Below are positions 11,981-23,179 of a DNA stretch of 64,000 nucleotides, piece by piece. A model generated the notes under the pieces. That model saw nothing but the letters and a program-made list of their open reading frames with translations, was not told the origin of the DNA and made no database searches. Every line of letters starts with the position of its first letter. The stretch's first letter is position 1. The DNA is from Bryopsis sp. KO-2023 (taxonomy: Eukaryota > Chlorophyta > Ulvophyceae > Bryopsidales > Bryopsidaceae). The stretch covers positions 868,001 to 932,000 of the forward strand of contig BSYQ01000004.1 in assembly GCA_030272585.1 (NCBI GenBank), read 5' to 3'. Position numbers and translations under genes: made by a program.

Positions 11981-12660
11981 TTTCGGCACACTCCTGATGG
12001 TCTCAACGACGACGTGTTGGCTCAGTCAAAGACACTCTCGCGACCCCACGTCCAAGATTTACTGGAGAGACTCGCCGTCAAATGGGGGATGACAGAAACT
12101 GAGGTCGACAGAAACAACAGAGTTGGAGAGCGCCGCCAATTTAGCTAAATTGGAACCTGGCAAAGAAAAGAATTGATTCCAAAAACGTATAACCGTCTCA
12201 TAGCACCGAGAACAAAACTTAGACGATCCAGAGAGTGTAGCTTTAATCAATCCCAACCAATAACAATGCGCGAAAAAGACAATTTTAACCAAAACTGACG
12301 ACCTTTTTCGCTTGCCAGGGCCTCCAGCTCTTTTCCTGATTCTGTAGACTCGACTCCTTTTCATTCTTTCTTTTCTACTCATTTTCAACCAAGTCTGCTT
12401 TTTCAGCAAGCGAGGCCCGAGGTTGGCAGGAAGCTTGTTTCCAATGAATCGATTGCAAACTCAAAAGTGGGTTCTGCATTCGCGTGGAAATTCTGTGCCT
12501 GACTCTGAGTGTCAAGTTTCCACGTCAGCATGCATCACGTGTTCTTGCTTGGGTAGCATTGTGTCCACAAAATCATTTTCATGTAAAAAGGGGGCTTGAT
12601 TCTCAGCAGTCCAGTTGCCCGCCACAAACCCCAAATTTGTGTTCACCGTGCGCAACCACG

Positions 12661-13941
12661 ATGCTGTCTTTTTCCAACCCCAATCTTGTAAACGGAGGGT
12701 TCACAAGAGCGTCTCGACGGTCGCTTTCGCTCCATCCAAAGCGACTACCTGCTGCGATGGGGTTGTCTGCTGGACTTGGAGTTTCTTCTGCCCCCGACAC
12801 AGAAGTCGCTGTCAAGGAGGCAGTCACCGCTGCGCGAGCGAAACTACCAGAGGGTAGCGCCCCCACCATCGCTTTCGTGAACGCCACCGTCGACCGAGAC
12901 ATGGGAAAGTTTTCCGAGTGCCTCGCGGAGCAGTTGGGGGGCGTTCCCTTGCATGGACACACGTCGTGCGCATCCATTCTCGACGGTACAACTATCGTTC
13001 CCAACGGCGTGGGAGTGCTTCTCTTAAATACGGAGGAGGGGGCTCTGGTGTCGGCAGCGCAGCCATTGACGGATTCGGTCTCTCCGTATCAAGCTGGATG
13101 GATGGCCGCCCAGGCGCTCGTGGAGCAAGTGGGTTCTGCTGCGGACGTCAAGCACGTGCTGTTCACTGCGACGCCTGGGATAGAAGATGAGGTAATGAAA
13201 GGCGTCGAGAGCGTTCTTGGCAGCACACCCTTGTTTGGGGGGCCAGCTGCGGACAACACAATCGAAGGCAACTGGAACCTCGTGACGTCCAGCGCAGGGG
13301 TTTTCCCCAACGGCGTATCGCTGGTGGGCGTGACGGGAAAAGTATCGTTCGGCGCGAGCTTGGTTTCTCCTTACACTCCGTCAGACCGGTCGGCAAAAAT
13401 CACGGGTGCCGAGGGACGTCGAATCCTGACACTTGACGATTGACCCGCTGCTGAAGTTTTGAACGAATGGATGGGAGGGCAAATCGAAACTCAATACAAA
13501 GAGGGTGGAAGCATAGGTTTGGAGTGTTCTACTTTCCCACTGGCCATCCAAAAGGAAAACGGCTCCTACGCATCCCTGCATGCCGCCGGGGTTAATGCTC
13601 CAGAGGGGTCCATCGATTGCTTTGCCCAGGCCGAAGTCGGCCAGACGCTGACGGTGATGAACAAGGACGGTGGGAAAGACTCGGTACTGGCGGCATCCCT
13701 GGGCTTGGAGCGCGCATACGATGCGGCGAAGCAAAAAGGGGAAATCACTGAGCCTGCCGCCGGTCTGTTTATCTATTGCGGGGGACTGAGTTTCGCTGTG
13801 GGGGATCGATTCGAAGAGAGCTTGGCGCCACTCAAAGACAAGGTGCCAATGATCGGATCGACCGTCTTTGGAGAGCAAGACAATTTTGACGGCAGCAATT
13901 TGCATTGCAACCTTGCCGTAGGAGTGGCCCTTTTTGAGTAG
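12661..13941 (+). pseudogene. FIST-domain protein, copy 1 (in-frame stop)
   Basis: One uninterrupted frame of 427 codons except for a TGA at 13441-13443. The N-terminus (Arg/Ser-rich, FTRASRRSLSLHPKRLP) looks like an organelle-targeting leader. Then comes a FIST N-region (LHGHTSCASILDG, HVLFTATPGIEDEVMKGV, GGPAADN) and, after GRRILTLDD, the FIST C-region (LNEWMGG, GLFIYCGG, GSTVFGEQ). FIST domains are sensory modules thought to bind small ligands. The second copy (45523-46798) has CGA (Arg) where this one has TGA, so a single C-to-T change explains the stop; this is not a selenocysteine site. Start chosen at the first ATG in frame shared by both copies. Confidence 0.75.
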
Positions 13942-15061
13942 GAATGCGGTGAAAGCTTGTTTTCAGGAAAAGAATTCAGTTCTGGGGGAATAAACCGTTT
14001 AGTAAGCGTCGTGGCTCGCCGCGGCTGACGTGACTCCAGTCCGTACCCCCTGTATACACCTCGTAAGATCCTCGACGGGAGCTAGTCCCATCGATTCACC
14101 CCTCGTGACAGCGCACCCTCGTCAGTGGCATGCTGGTGCCACTAAGTACTAGCGCCTGTCCGGACGGTGGTTCCTCACGGGACGTCACTAAGACCCCCCG
14201 ATCGAACCTATGGCCTTCTCAGACCTCTAGTTTCCCTCTCAAAGGTTCCAGGAATTTGGTGACCGCCGGTCTGGGCTTGGGGGCATACAACGTGCTCACA
14301 TGAATCCTTAAGGTTAGAGGAATTCCAGCAAGCCGGAATTCCCCACCCCTTACCCAACCAAATGGTCCGGCCATTCAATGTGTGCACTCTAGGTCTACCC
14401 CCTGCACTACCTGGGTAGTCCATGGCACAAAGCCCAGCCGAGAAGAACAGGGCCTCCTTGGAGGGTCCTGCCCCCAACGACACCACGGCCTCGCCAAACC
14501 CTGAGAACCCCGCAAGGTGCACGGTGATCGCTAGAGGAGCCTCCAAAAGGCGGCTCCCGTCGATGACCTGGGCCATACGAGCGCTGGATCCCGGGGACGA
14601 GCCCTTGCGTAGCCAAAGGGAACTTGTTCCCCATATAGCTTGCGGATGATTCGGCTCTCGGGCCTGGCAAGCTGCCCACCCCCACTGGTGGGAGCGTGAA
14701 TCGTAACGTCAAAACAATCACACACAGCAAAGAAGGAGTCAGCACACACTGGTACACAATGAGACACTCAAAAGCTGCGACAAGAACAAAAACGACGGGA
14801 GATGGAATACTCACAAAAAGCACTCCCCAGGACTCCTTCCTGCGTGCGCCTTGCCCTGGGAATAAAAACCCGTGGTTCGCTGCTTCCCTGGTCGATCGCT
14901 CCCCTCGGAGGCGACGCTCACGTTTCTTTCCTAGTATGGCAGCGAGCGAATCGATCCACGATGCCTTCTAGGCGATGCTGAGCAGTGCTCAGTGAGCACC
15001 CTAGGGATCGCTCAGCACCATACACCCATCTTCTTGACCTGTGCTATTTTCCTTATGTCGT

Positions 15062-17400
15062 GATCGCGAACGACCCTTGGAAACCCTTCGTAGGAACACT
15101 GGGGCTGACTAGGAGGTGAGGCTCCGCAGCCTTTTGTGTCCAATGTGAACGACCCTTGGAATTGATTCCTAGGAACCTTAAGACCGACAGAAAGAGGTGA
15201 GGCTCTGTAGCCTTTTGTTTCGAATGTGGACGACCCCCGGAATCGATTCCTAGGAACCTTAAGACTCACAGAAGGAGGTGAGGCTCTGTAGCCTTTTGTG
15301 TCGGATGTGAACGACCCCTGGAATCGGTTTCCAGGAACCTCAGGACTCACTGAAGGAGGTGAGGCTCTGTAGCCTTTTGTGTTGAATGTGAACGACCCCT
15401 TGGAATCGATTCCTAGGAACCTCAAGACGGACTGAAGGAAATGAGGCTCTGTAGCCCTTTGTGTCGAATGCGAACGACCCCTGGAATCGGTTTCCAGGAA
15501 CCTTAAGACTCACCGAAGGAGGTGAGGCTCTGTAGCCTTTTGTGTCGAATGTGAACGACCCCTTGGAATCGATTCCTAGGAACCTCAATACTGACTAAAG
15601 AAAATGAGGCTCTGTAGCCTTTTGTTTCGAATGTGAACGACCCCTGGAATCGGTTTCCAGGAACCTTAAGTCTCACTGAAGGAGGTGAGGCTCTGTAGCC
15701 TTTTGTGTCGAATGTGAACGACCCCTTGGAATCGATTCCTAGGAACCTCAAGACTGAGTAAAGAAAATGAGGCTCTGTAGCCTTTTGTTTCGAATGTGAA
15801 CGACCCCTGGAATCGGTTTCCAGGAACCTTAAGTCTCACTGAAAGGGGTGAGGCTCTGTAGCCTTTTGTGTCGAATGTGAACGACCCCTTGGAATCGATT
15901 CCTAGGAACCTCAAGACTGACTGAAGAAAATGAGGCTCTGTAGCCTTTTGTTTCGAATGTGAACGACCCCTGGAATCGGTTTCCAGGAACCTTAAGTCTC
16001 ACTGAAAGGGGTGAGGCTCTGTAGCCTTTTGTGTCGAATGTGAACGACCCCTTGGAATCGATTCCTAGGAACCTCAAGACTGACTGAAGAAAATGAGGCT
16101 CTGTAGCCTTTTGTGTCGAAAGTGAACGACCCCTGGAATCGGTTTCCAGGAACCTTAAGTCTCACTGAAGGAGGTGAGGCTCTGTAGCCTTTTGTGTCGA
16201 ATGTGAACGACCCCTGGAATCGGTTTCCAGGAACCTTAAGACTCCCCGAAGGAGGTGAGGCCCTGTAGCCTTTTGTGTCGAATGTGAACGACCCCTTGGA
16301 ATCGATTCCTAGGAACCTCAAGACTGAGTAAGAAAAATGAGGCTCTGTAGCCTTTTGTGTCGAATTTGAACGACCCCTTGGAATCGATTCCTAGGAACCT
16401 CAAGACTGACTGAAGAAAATGAGGCTCTGTAGCCTTTTGTGTCGAAAGTGAACGACCCCTGGAATCGGTTTCCAGGAACCTTAAGTCTCACTGAAGAAGG
16501 TGAGGCTCTGTAGCCTTTTGTGTCGAATGTGAACGACCCCTGGAATCGGTTTCCAGGAACCTTAAGACTCCCCGAAGGAGGTGAGGCTCTGTAGCCTTTT
16601 GTGTCGAATGTGAACGACCCCTTGGAATCGATTCCTAGGAACCTCAAGACTGAGTAAAGAAAATGAGGCTCTGTAGCCTTTTGTTTCGAATGTGAACGAC
16701 CCCTGGAATCGGTTTCCAGGAACCTTAAGTCTCACCGAAGGGGGTGAGGCTCTGTAGCCTTTTGTGTCGAATGTGAACGACCCCTTGGAATCGATTCCTA
16801 GGAACCTCAAGACTGACCGAAGAAAATGAGGCTCTGTAGCCTTTTGTGTCGAAAGTGAACGACCCCTGGAATCGGTTTCCAGGAACCTTAAGTCTCACTG
16901 AAGGAGGTGAGGCTCTGTAGCCTTTTGTGTCGAATGTGAACGACCCCTGGAATCGGTTTCCAGGAACCTTAAGACTCCCCGAAGGAGGTGAGGCTCTGTA
17001 GCCTTTTGTGTCGAATGTGAACGACCCCTTGGAATCGATTCCTAGGAACCTCAAGACTGAGTAAAGAAAATGAGGCTCTGTAGCCTTTTGTTTCGAATGT
17101 GAACGACCCCTGGAATCGGTTTCCAGGAACCTTAAGTCTCACTGAAGGGGGTGAGGCTCTGTAGCCTTTTGTGTCGAATGTGAACGACCCCTTGGAATCG
17201 ATTCCTAGGAACCTCAAGACTGACTGAAGAAAATGAGACTCTGTAGCCTTTTGTGTCGAAAGTGAACGACCCCTGGAATCGGTTTCCAGGAACCTTAAGT
17301 CTCACTGAAGGAGGTGAGGCTCCGCAGCCTTTTGTGTCCAATGTGAACGCCCCTGGAATCGATTTCCAGGGACCTTAAGACTGACTAAAGGAGGTGAGGC
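15062..17400. repeat. Tandem array of about 28 units of 81-82 bp
   Basis: Each unit carries gtgaggctctgtagcctttt, then gtgaacgacccc, then a short palindrome, then ggaacctcaagact or ggaaccttaagtct. Two unit types largely alternate, giving a higher-order period near 163 bp: one has the hairpin cctggaatcggtttccagg, the other ttggaatcgattcctagg. Minus-strand frames crossing it are by-products, since 163 is not a multiple of three. It lies wholly inside the 13984-18270 insertion. Confidence 0.9.
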
Positions 17401-17650
17401 TCTGCCCTTCCCCCACTGCGTGTCGATCAAGAGCGACGACGGCCGGTCGCAGCAGGTCGTCACAGCCAAAACTCATGTTCCGCGTAAATAAGTGACGCTT
17501 TAGCAGCTTTTTACTCACCCTCCTCCTCCTGATCGAACTCGTGCTTCCCAACAGAAGCAAAACGCGCGAACTGCCCTGTAAGCGCGGCCACGCCCCTAGG
17601 GTCGCGATCCTCCTGCGCTGGCAGCGCATGCCTCGGCATTTATTAATCTC

Positions 17651-17861
17651 GAGCTTCCCGCCTAAACGGAATGTCGACAGCGAAAAGCCTAGGCTCCTCT
17701 GCCGACTCCGGCCCCTGATATCACCTCATGCGCTTGGAACCGCATGCCTATGCGTTTGGTAATTTTGAGCTTCCCGCCTAAACGGAATGTCGACAGCGAA
17801 AAGCCTAGGCTTCTCTGCCGACTCCGGCCCCTGATATCACCTCGTGTGTTTGGAACCGCTC
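17651..17861. repeat. Two direct repeats of about 95 bp
   Basis: gagcttcccgcctaaacgga begins copies at 17651 and 17767. Both run through gtcgacagcgaaaagcctag to a shared ggaaccgc. They are nearly identical, with small transitions, and lie inside the 4.3-kb insertion. Confidence 0.8.
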
Positions 17862-18197
17862 CCGCCACAATCAAAAACCCCCTCGGCTCCCGCGTCCACT
17901 TCTCAGGGAGTCCTGTGATTGCCGATCCACCGCTCTGTAACGTCGCTCGTGCTTCCAGGCCGATCGCTTGGAAGCGCTGCAGCCCCGACCGAACCCCCGA
18001 CGATCGTCGATCCCTCGCGCCCAAACGTCGCATCGCCCCGCTGCGTCGGAGTCCGAGAATTTTCGCCCTGGAACGAAACACGCCTTACGAAACGGTAACC
18101 TTACCCCGCCTCGTCCCCTTTATAAATCCTCCACGTCGCTTCACCTGTCTGCCAGAAATACCTGAAGCGTCATTGCATCGAAGGGACCTTCATCATC

Positions 18198-18268
18198 CGT
18201 ACCATCTGACGTCATCAGGGAGGGTACGAGGCGCCGTGCTTCGTACCAGGGTACGATAGCACGGCCAG
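18198..18268. repeat. Two hairpins at the right end of the 4.3-kb insertion
   Basis: The first palindrome centres on tgacgtca (cgtaccatctgacgtca pairing with tcagggagggtacg). The second pairs gccgtgcttcgtacc with ggtacgatagcacggc and ends three bases before the target duplication. A terminal hairpin recalls Helitron ends, but the 8-bp duplication does not fit that class. Confidence 0.6.
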
Positions 18269-19562
18269 ACTCAGTTCTTGTTGAATTCACATTCTTACGT
18301 TGCAAAAAGTACCGTCCCTGTTCCAACCAAAGTCCCTTCAAATACCAAAGCTTAGATCCCCAACTGTACAAACTGCCAGCAACTGGCCAACTGTAAGATA
18401 CTCCTTTCCAGTGTGAAATTCCTGCCAGCCAGTTATCAGACAGTGAACCTTGTGTAAAACAGGTTTCACATCGTTTGTTCCATTCTCCAACAAATCCCTT
18501 TTTTATCCCTAAAACCGCAATCCTGGATTGATGACCACAATGTTGCCTCAGAAGCATACGCGCAACCAGGATTTCACGAAAGGGGGGGCCAAAATAATTT
18601 CTGGGGGGGCAAATCGTTTTTGAAGTTTTGTTACTTTTTTCTCGTTGGCAGACCTATTTTTGGTTTGGAAGTTGGACCGGCATGAAATTGTTTTTTGTTT
18701 TTTTGAACTGTTCAAAGAACAACCCTTCTTTATTTTTGGTGGGTTCATTCATCACCCATCTTGATTTTCCTTTTCCGTTTTTCTAGCATTTTTATTTTTA
18801 TTTTTTGGGGGGGGAAGGTTTTTCAGACAGCTGTCGAGGGTTGGTAGCCACGATGCATTTCCCTTGTCCGTAAGAGATCAATAAGACAACAGTGAAAGGA
18901 TGTGGGGGGAGGAGGCGGGTTGCTCTAGAGGTTGTGAACCATTTAATCAAATTGTTAATGATACACCTCCAATATCAGTCCTTCAACGGAGTAGGGTTAA
19001 ATTTAACATGTGCTTTATAAAGCACCTGTCTGTAAGTTTACAGACTCTTCGATGTTGTCACTTTTGCACCCTGGACGTCCCAACACTTCGGGCTGTGAAC
19101 GGTGAATTGTTTTTGGAAGTGATTATGGCTTTTTTTCGAAGGGATATAATGCAATCCGGAAGTCAGAATGAAAACTGCAAAATTCAGATTCCCAAGTTAG
19201 CATCGATTACATTGGCCTAGGCCTTACAGGCCTGTTAAGTCTTTCTGGACCGGCGGCGGCCGAAGTCCCTAACGAAAATACCACACACGATTCCACACAC
19301 GCCACCACCTCCCACGCACGAAAGGAAGACAGCTCTCGCCCCGGTCAGGTCCAAATGCAAGTGCTTTCATGCCACCCACAAACGTGGCTCAAAATATAAC
19401 AGAAAGAGGGCTTTCCACTGCTTTTCAAGTGGATTCTGCCCCAATGTTCACTTCTCCACAGAAGAGGTGAACGATGCTCGTGTACGCCCGAAATTATACG
19501 TGATCCTCTGGTTGGTGTTCCTTTTTTTTTTTGTTGTTGCTCGATAAACGAACGTGCTGGTA

Positions 19563-20947
19563 CTAGTAGCAGAAGCACTGGGGCACCGATGATCCCAAGG
19601 GGAAAATCAGCAGATTGTGGTTGGGGTCGAAAGAAGCCCCGCTTCTTAGCCCGTTCTTGGCGCATCTGCGCACAACACGAAACACAAATGCAGCTCATCA
19701 ACAATACAAACACGGTTACCAGTGAACAACACAATATCAACAATGCGAGCCTTCTCACCCTGGAGCATCCCAGCAGCAAGAGTACTCTGCCATAGTGGTA
19801 CAGACTGGGAGCTGGGAACCGGCCGTGGTCGAGGAGGAGCCAGAATCAGCAGTGCCATCGCCGGTCGTCGTTGGCGCTGGGTCGCCCACCTCATTAAGGT
19901 TGATGTTGGTGGCGGTGGAGCTTCCCTCCACATCGACTCCGCATTCGGAGCTGGTACCCAATTCGCCTGCTCTCAACACATTCGCACGTTGCTTGCTGTC
20001 CATGGCCACACAAGAAACGAGATGAACAACAAACGTCCGAACCTGTGCAGACTTCTGAAGTGGCAATTGCCAAGGCGTCAGCTATGGCTGTTGTTGCCGA
20101 GAGCACAAACTCGGAGCGAAAAGCCTCTGCTGTTCCGCTGCCTTCGACGCACGCCCTGGTGCTGCCTTCCGCAGCGGCTTTCGCGAATCCCACCGCTATC
20201 GCGGTCAGGTCTCCCATACACACTGCGCCGGATTCGCCGCTGGCTGCGACTGCTACGGCTCGAGCAAATGCTTCTGCATAAGCGGTTGCAAAGGAATCTC
20301 CACGGGCTACGCTGAAACCGCATCCAAAGCCCTGACCATCACAGGAGACCTGTACGAGCAAAGCAGGGGGTCAATGCACGAAAAGGGATACACAAAAAAC
20401 TGACAGTCAACTTCAGCCAGGCTGCACCGACCTTTGCCAGCGCCTCGAAATAAACAGACGCCACGGCAGTTGCGGCGGCCGTTGCTGCAGCTTGCGCCGA
20501 CACGGGACTGCACAGATCATTTGTCAAGATCTCCTTGACTTCGCTCTCCAGTGTTGATTCCGCGAAAGCGAGAGACTGCCGATCCACCACACACGAGACG
20601 TTTTCTGATACTTAGGTTTTCTGAACAAGTTGGGAACAGCATGAAAAGCTCACAAGAGACGATGCCGACAGCGAGGAGAAGAGCTCTTACATTGCAACTC
20701 GCCCCGGCCCAGCCCTTGCACGACCCCGACTTCACCACGAGGCTCACCGAACCGAACACTTGGCAAGAAGTGGTCGAGGTCTGATAGAGGCGTCGACCTG
20801 AATAAAAGCATACACATCTAAGGTGGTGCATCCAAGCCAGAGCAGGAAAACGAGAGCCTGCGCCCACATGTGCTGTAAACCTGCCAAAGCTTGTGGCGGC
20901 GCCACGAGTGCAAGGAAGGCCAACACGATTGCAGCTTTCATCATCAT
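19563..20947 (-). CDS. Secreted Ala/Cys-rich protein
   Basis: Six exons on the minus strand: 20881-20947, 20691-20797, 20432-20575, 20043-20349, 19759-19966, 19563-19665, giving 311 residues with consistent phases. The first exon is a signal peptide (MMMKAAIVLAFLALVAPPQA). The mature part has scattered cysteines (SCKGWAGASC, VSCDGQGFGCG) and long alanine-rich helices with an A-x-A-x-A rhythm (AQAAATAAATAVAS, AYAEAFARAVAVAASG), then a Ser/Thr/Gly stretch and a Cys-rich end. No family is recognised; an extracellular matrix or wall role is a guess. If the last intron is retained the protein stops at WDAPG. It sits inside the 3.8-kb TIR element. Confidence 0.6.
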
Positions 20948-21174
20948 TGTGAGGAAAGAGTCGAGACAAAGAAGTCGATTGAGAGTAGAAAAAACGCACG
21001 CACAGAGCACAGAGAGAACACACCAGTCGTTGCTTTGCGATCCTTGTCGAAGAGCCGGTTTTAATGCTGTGCGCAGCAAGCCAGTTGCAACTTTTCCTAT
21101 CCGACGTGCATAACTTTCAACCGCCATTGTTGAGATGTCGTTGTACGTTTCTTATCAGTACAAAAAAAACCGTA

Positions 21175-22327
21175 TACAGTCGGGTCACGCAATACCGCCG
21201 GTGTGTGTCAGCTCAAAAAAACCGGCGGTATATCGAGTACGGCGGTATTCACATTATAGGTCGAAAATGACACAAAAGTCTAATCGAATGAAATCGCTGG
21301 CAAGCAAATTCGCAGCCGCAGTCACATCGAAATCATTTGGCGCTGGCAAGCAAATTCCCAGCCGTAGCCATGCCTCCAAAGCGAAAACGTTTGAACTTAC
21401 AGCAAGCGATTCTGAAGAAGAGTTTCCAAAAGAAAAAGCAAATGACGTTGGAAGATGTAGGGTTCTTTGTTGTGTTCTTTTCAAGAAAGTGAGCTTACAT
21501 TTCTGTGGTGTAATGACCAGTTGTACTGTAAGGAGGTTCTCGGGATATCTTACAGTACAACTCTCCTGACCAAAAAGTGGCCAATAAGAGAGTATTTTTT
21601 TATCCCAAATTTTTAGGCAACCACTTTCTGAAACGCCTCGAAATTTTAACTGTATGTTAAAAACATTGCACAGCCACCATCAAAGTTTCGTTTCGATTGC
21701 CTGCGTAAATTGTGAGTAATCGACGAATCGTGACTTAATTCAGGCGAAAAATCGTCTGAATCGTCGATTTTTCGCCCGTAATTCGTGTCTGTTACCGCCG
21801 TGCTGGGTATTTTTGAAGTGCGCTAATTTATTTGAGAGAACCACGACCCCGTGGTTATGTTTTTGAGTGCAATGTAATTGAGGAAGTGGATGAAAGATGA
21901 GGCTAGATTTGTCCAACCAACAGCAAAAGATTGGACAAATCCAGGCCCCTAACAAACACACCCCAAATAACTCAAAAATCACAAAAATTTGAAGAAGTGT
22001 TGGAAAACACTTGAAACAATTGCTGCCGAAAGTTCAAATCGAAAGACATCGATTCAAGTCCTCTTTTGATGCAATGACTGGAACAATGATTTTGCGTGTC
22101 CGAAATCAGACGATTTGGTCACAACAGTTGTACAACTGGTCTAATGGAAGATTTTTGGTGTTTTTAAAGTTGTTTTCCTATGGTTTCACACTTCTGTCCT
22201 AGTTCTACAGTCTCTCAGCCACATCTAGGATCACATTTAAGGTGTGCCAAGATTTTCCCAGTTTCAAACCGGCGTTATATCGAGTACGGCGCTATTCAAA
22301 GCGGCGGTATTGGGTGACCCGACTGTA
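21175..22327. mobile_element. Pogo/Tc1-like DNA transposon with TA duplication
   Basis: The element is 21177-22325, flanked by TA (21175-21176 and 22326-22327). Terminal inverted repeats: cagtcgggtcacgcaatacc on the left, cagtcgggtcacccaatacc inward from the right. Near each end is a direct repeat containing tatatcgagtacggcg. A TA duplication and a CAGT start fit the pogo branch of the Tc1/mariner superfamily. Only a stub of coding sequence remains, so it is non-autonomous. Confidence 0.8.
21370..21492 (+). pseudogene. Pogo/CENP-B-like transposase N-terminal stub
   Basis: A 40-residue frame starting MPPKRKRLNLQQAILKK, which resembles the basic start of pogo, jerky and CENP-B helix-turn-helix proteins. 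It stops soon after at TGA, and no DDE catalytic core follows. The assignment rests mainly on position inside a TA-flanked TIR element. Confidence 0.35.
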
Positions 22328-22697
22328 GCTCTTAAGCTTGGCGGTTGAAAGCCCCCCTGGTTGCGCCTATGCTCAGAAGCCAGTCAGACTCACCAGCTTC
22401 TATCGCTTGATTTGTCGATTCTTTCGGGGGTTTCTTTTTCTTCAAACCATCCTTCGTGGAGCTTTGCCGCTGTGCAACTTGATGATATTTTGCCGCCAGC
22501 AGCACTCAGTTCCCCCGAGGAGTGGTTCTCTCTTCCTTATTCTGGGGCTTACCTTTCTGCTTTGCCTAATCAGGCGTTGGGGACGGAGCTTTCTTCGGCG
22601 GCGTTCAATATTTTATTACGATGGCGGTTAGGTCTCCCCATGTATGAGGATGGCGCTGTTTGTCCCATGTGTCATTCGTCCATGGATGTTTTTGGTG

Positions 22698-23179
22698 ATC
22701 ATGCTCAGAGATAGGACTTTCCGGTTACGGTACCGTAAACCGTACCGTAACCCCACTCCGGTCACTTACGGTTACGGTAGTTACGGTCCGGACCGGAGTG
22801 GTTTTCGTGCTCGGAACCGGACCACCGTACCACTCCGTACTGCTCCGGTACCGGACCGTACCAACCGTAACCACCGTACCAACCGTAAACCGTAAATAGT
22901 AACCCCCGCAGGGTCCCGAGAACCCAAAGGAACCCAAGGGGATTCGAACCCACGACCTTACAGACTACAGTCTAACGCTTTAGCACTGAACCACACTACT
23001 TCACGATGATTTAGGGGCTGCCGTAGCTATACCGTACCTGTTCCGTACCGTAAAAACAACATATTACTCCGGTTACGGTACGGAGTTACGGCCGTAATAC
23101 GGAACCGTAAACCGACCGTAACCGGACCGGACCGTAGCCGGACCAAAAATTTGGCCCAAGTCCTATCTCTGATCATGCT
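22698..23179. mobile_element. hAT-like MITE, 466 bp
   Basis: The element is 22706-23171, with terminal inverted repeats cagagataggactt and an 8-bp duplication atcatgct (22698-22705 and 23172-23179). It splits the GDHA...C motif of the LINE frame; removing it and one duplication restores the LINE reading frame. Inside are dense palindromic ggttacggtaccgtaa motifs and a tRNA-like segment. Size, TIR and duplication fit a hAT MITE. Confidence 0.85.
22936..23004 (-). other. tRNA-like segment inside the hAT MITE
   Basis: On the minus strand it reads tggttcagtgctaaagc (A-box-like), gttagactgtagtctgtaag (anticodon-arm-like with GTA) and ggttcgaatcc (a perfect B box). Acceptor and anticodon stems do not pair cleanly, so a working tRNA-Tyr is unlikely; a tRNA-derived insert is the better reading. 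Confidence 0.4.

Larger units (their letters stand above)
13976..18278. mobile_element. 4.3-kb insertion with 8-bp target duplication
   Basis: The inserted DNA is 13984-18270, flanked by tcagttct at 13976-13983 and 18271-18278. The right-arm copy of this locus (near 45468) has no insertion: joining the flanks here gives a base-for-base collinear match to it. The element is GC-rich, has no clear coding frame, and contains the 81-bp tandem array, two 95-bp direct repeats and, near its right end, palindromic hairpins. No terminal inverted or long terminal repeats were found. Probably a non-autonomous transposable element of unknown class. Confidence 0.65.
18547..22379. mobile_element. 3.8-kb TIR element carrying a gene
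   Basis: The element is 18555-22371, flanked by direct repeats ctcagaag at 18547-18554 and 22372-22379. Its ends are inverted repeats: catacgcgcaaccagg on the left, cataggcgcaaccagg read inward from the right (15 of 16 match). The right arm has the empty site at 45203-45210. It encloses the secreted Ala/Cys-rich gene (19563-20947) and a pogo-like element (21177-22325). No transposase was recognised outside the pogo unit. TIRs plus an 8-bp duplication would suit hAT or P superfamilies. Confidence 0.7.

Noticed and set aside
13441-13443. In-frame TGA as a selenocysteine codon in FIST copy 1.
   Set aside because: The paralogue has CGA (Arg) there and the family has no selenocysteine; a C-to-T nonsense change is simpler.
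15012-17341. Many overlapping minus-strand frames with a repeated KGSFTFDTKGYRAS pattern, like a repeat protein.
   Set aside because: They arise from the 81/163-bp tandem array; the period is not a multiple of three, so frames restart every unit and none runs through.
15062-17400. Regularly spaced palindromic repeats resembling a CRISPR array.
   Set aside because: There are no unique spacers (whole units repeat), no cas genes, and the genome is eukaryotic.
13984-18270. LTR retrotransposon or Helitron as the class of the 4.3-kb insertion.
   Set aside because: No long terminal repeats or coding domains were found, and an 8-bp target duplication does not fit Helitrons despite the terminal hairpin.
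18900-19220. A 106-codon plus-strand frame.
   Set aside because: It has no recognisable domain or start context, and lies in AT-rich flank inside the TIR element.
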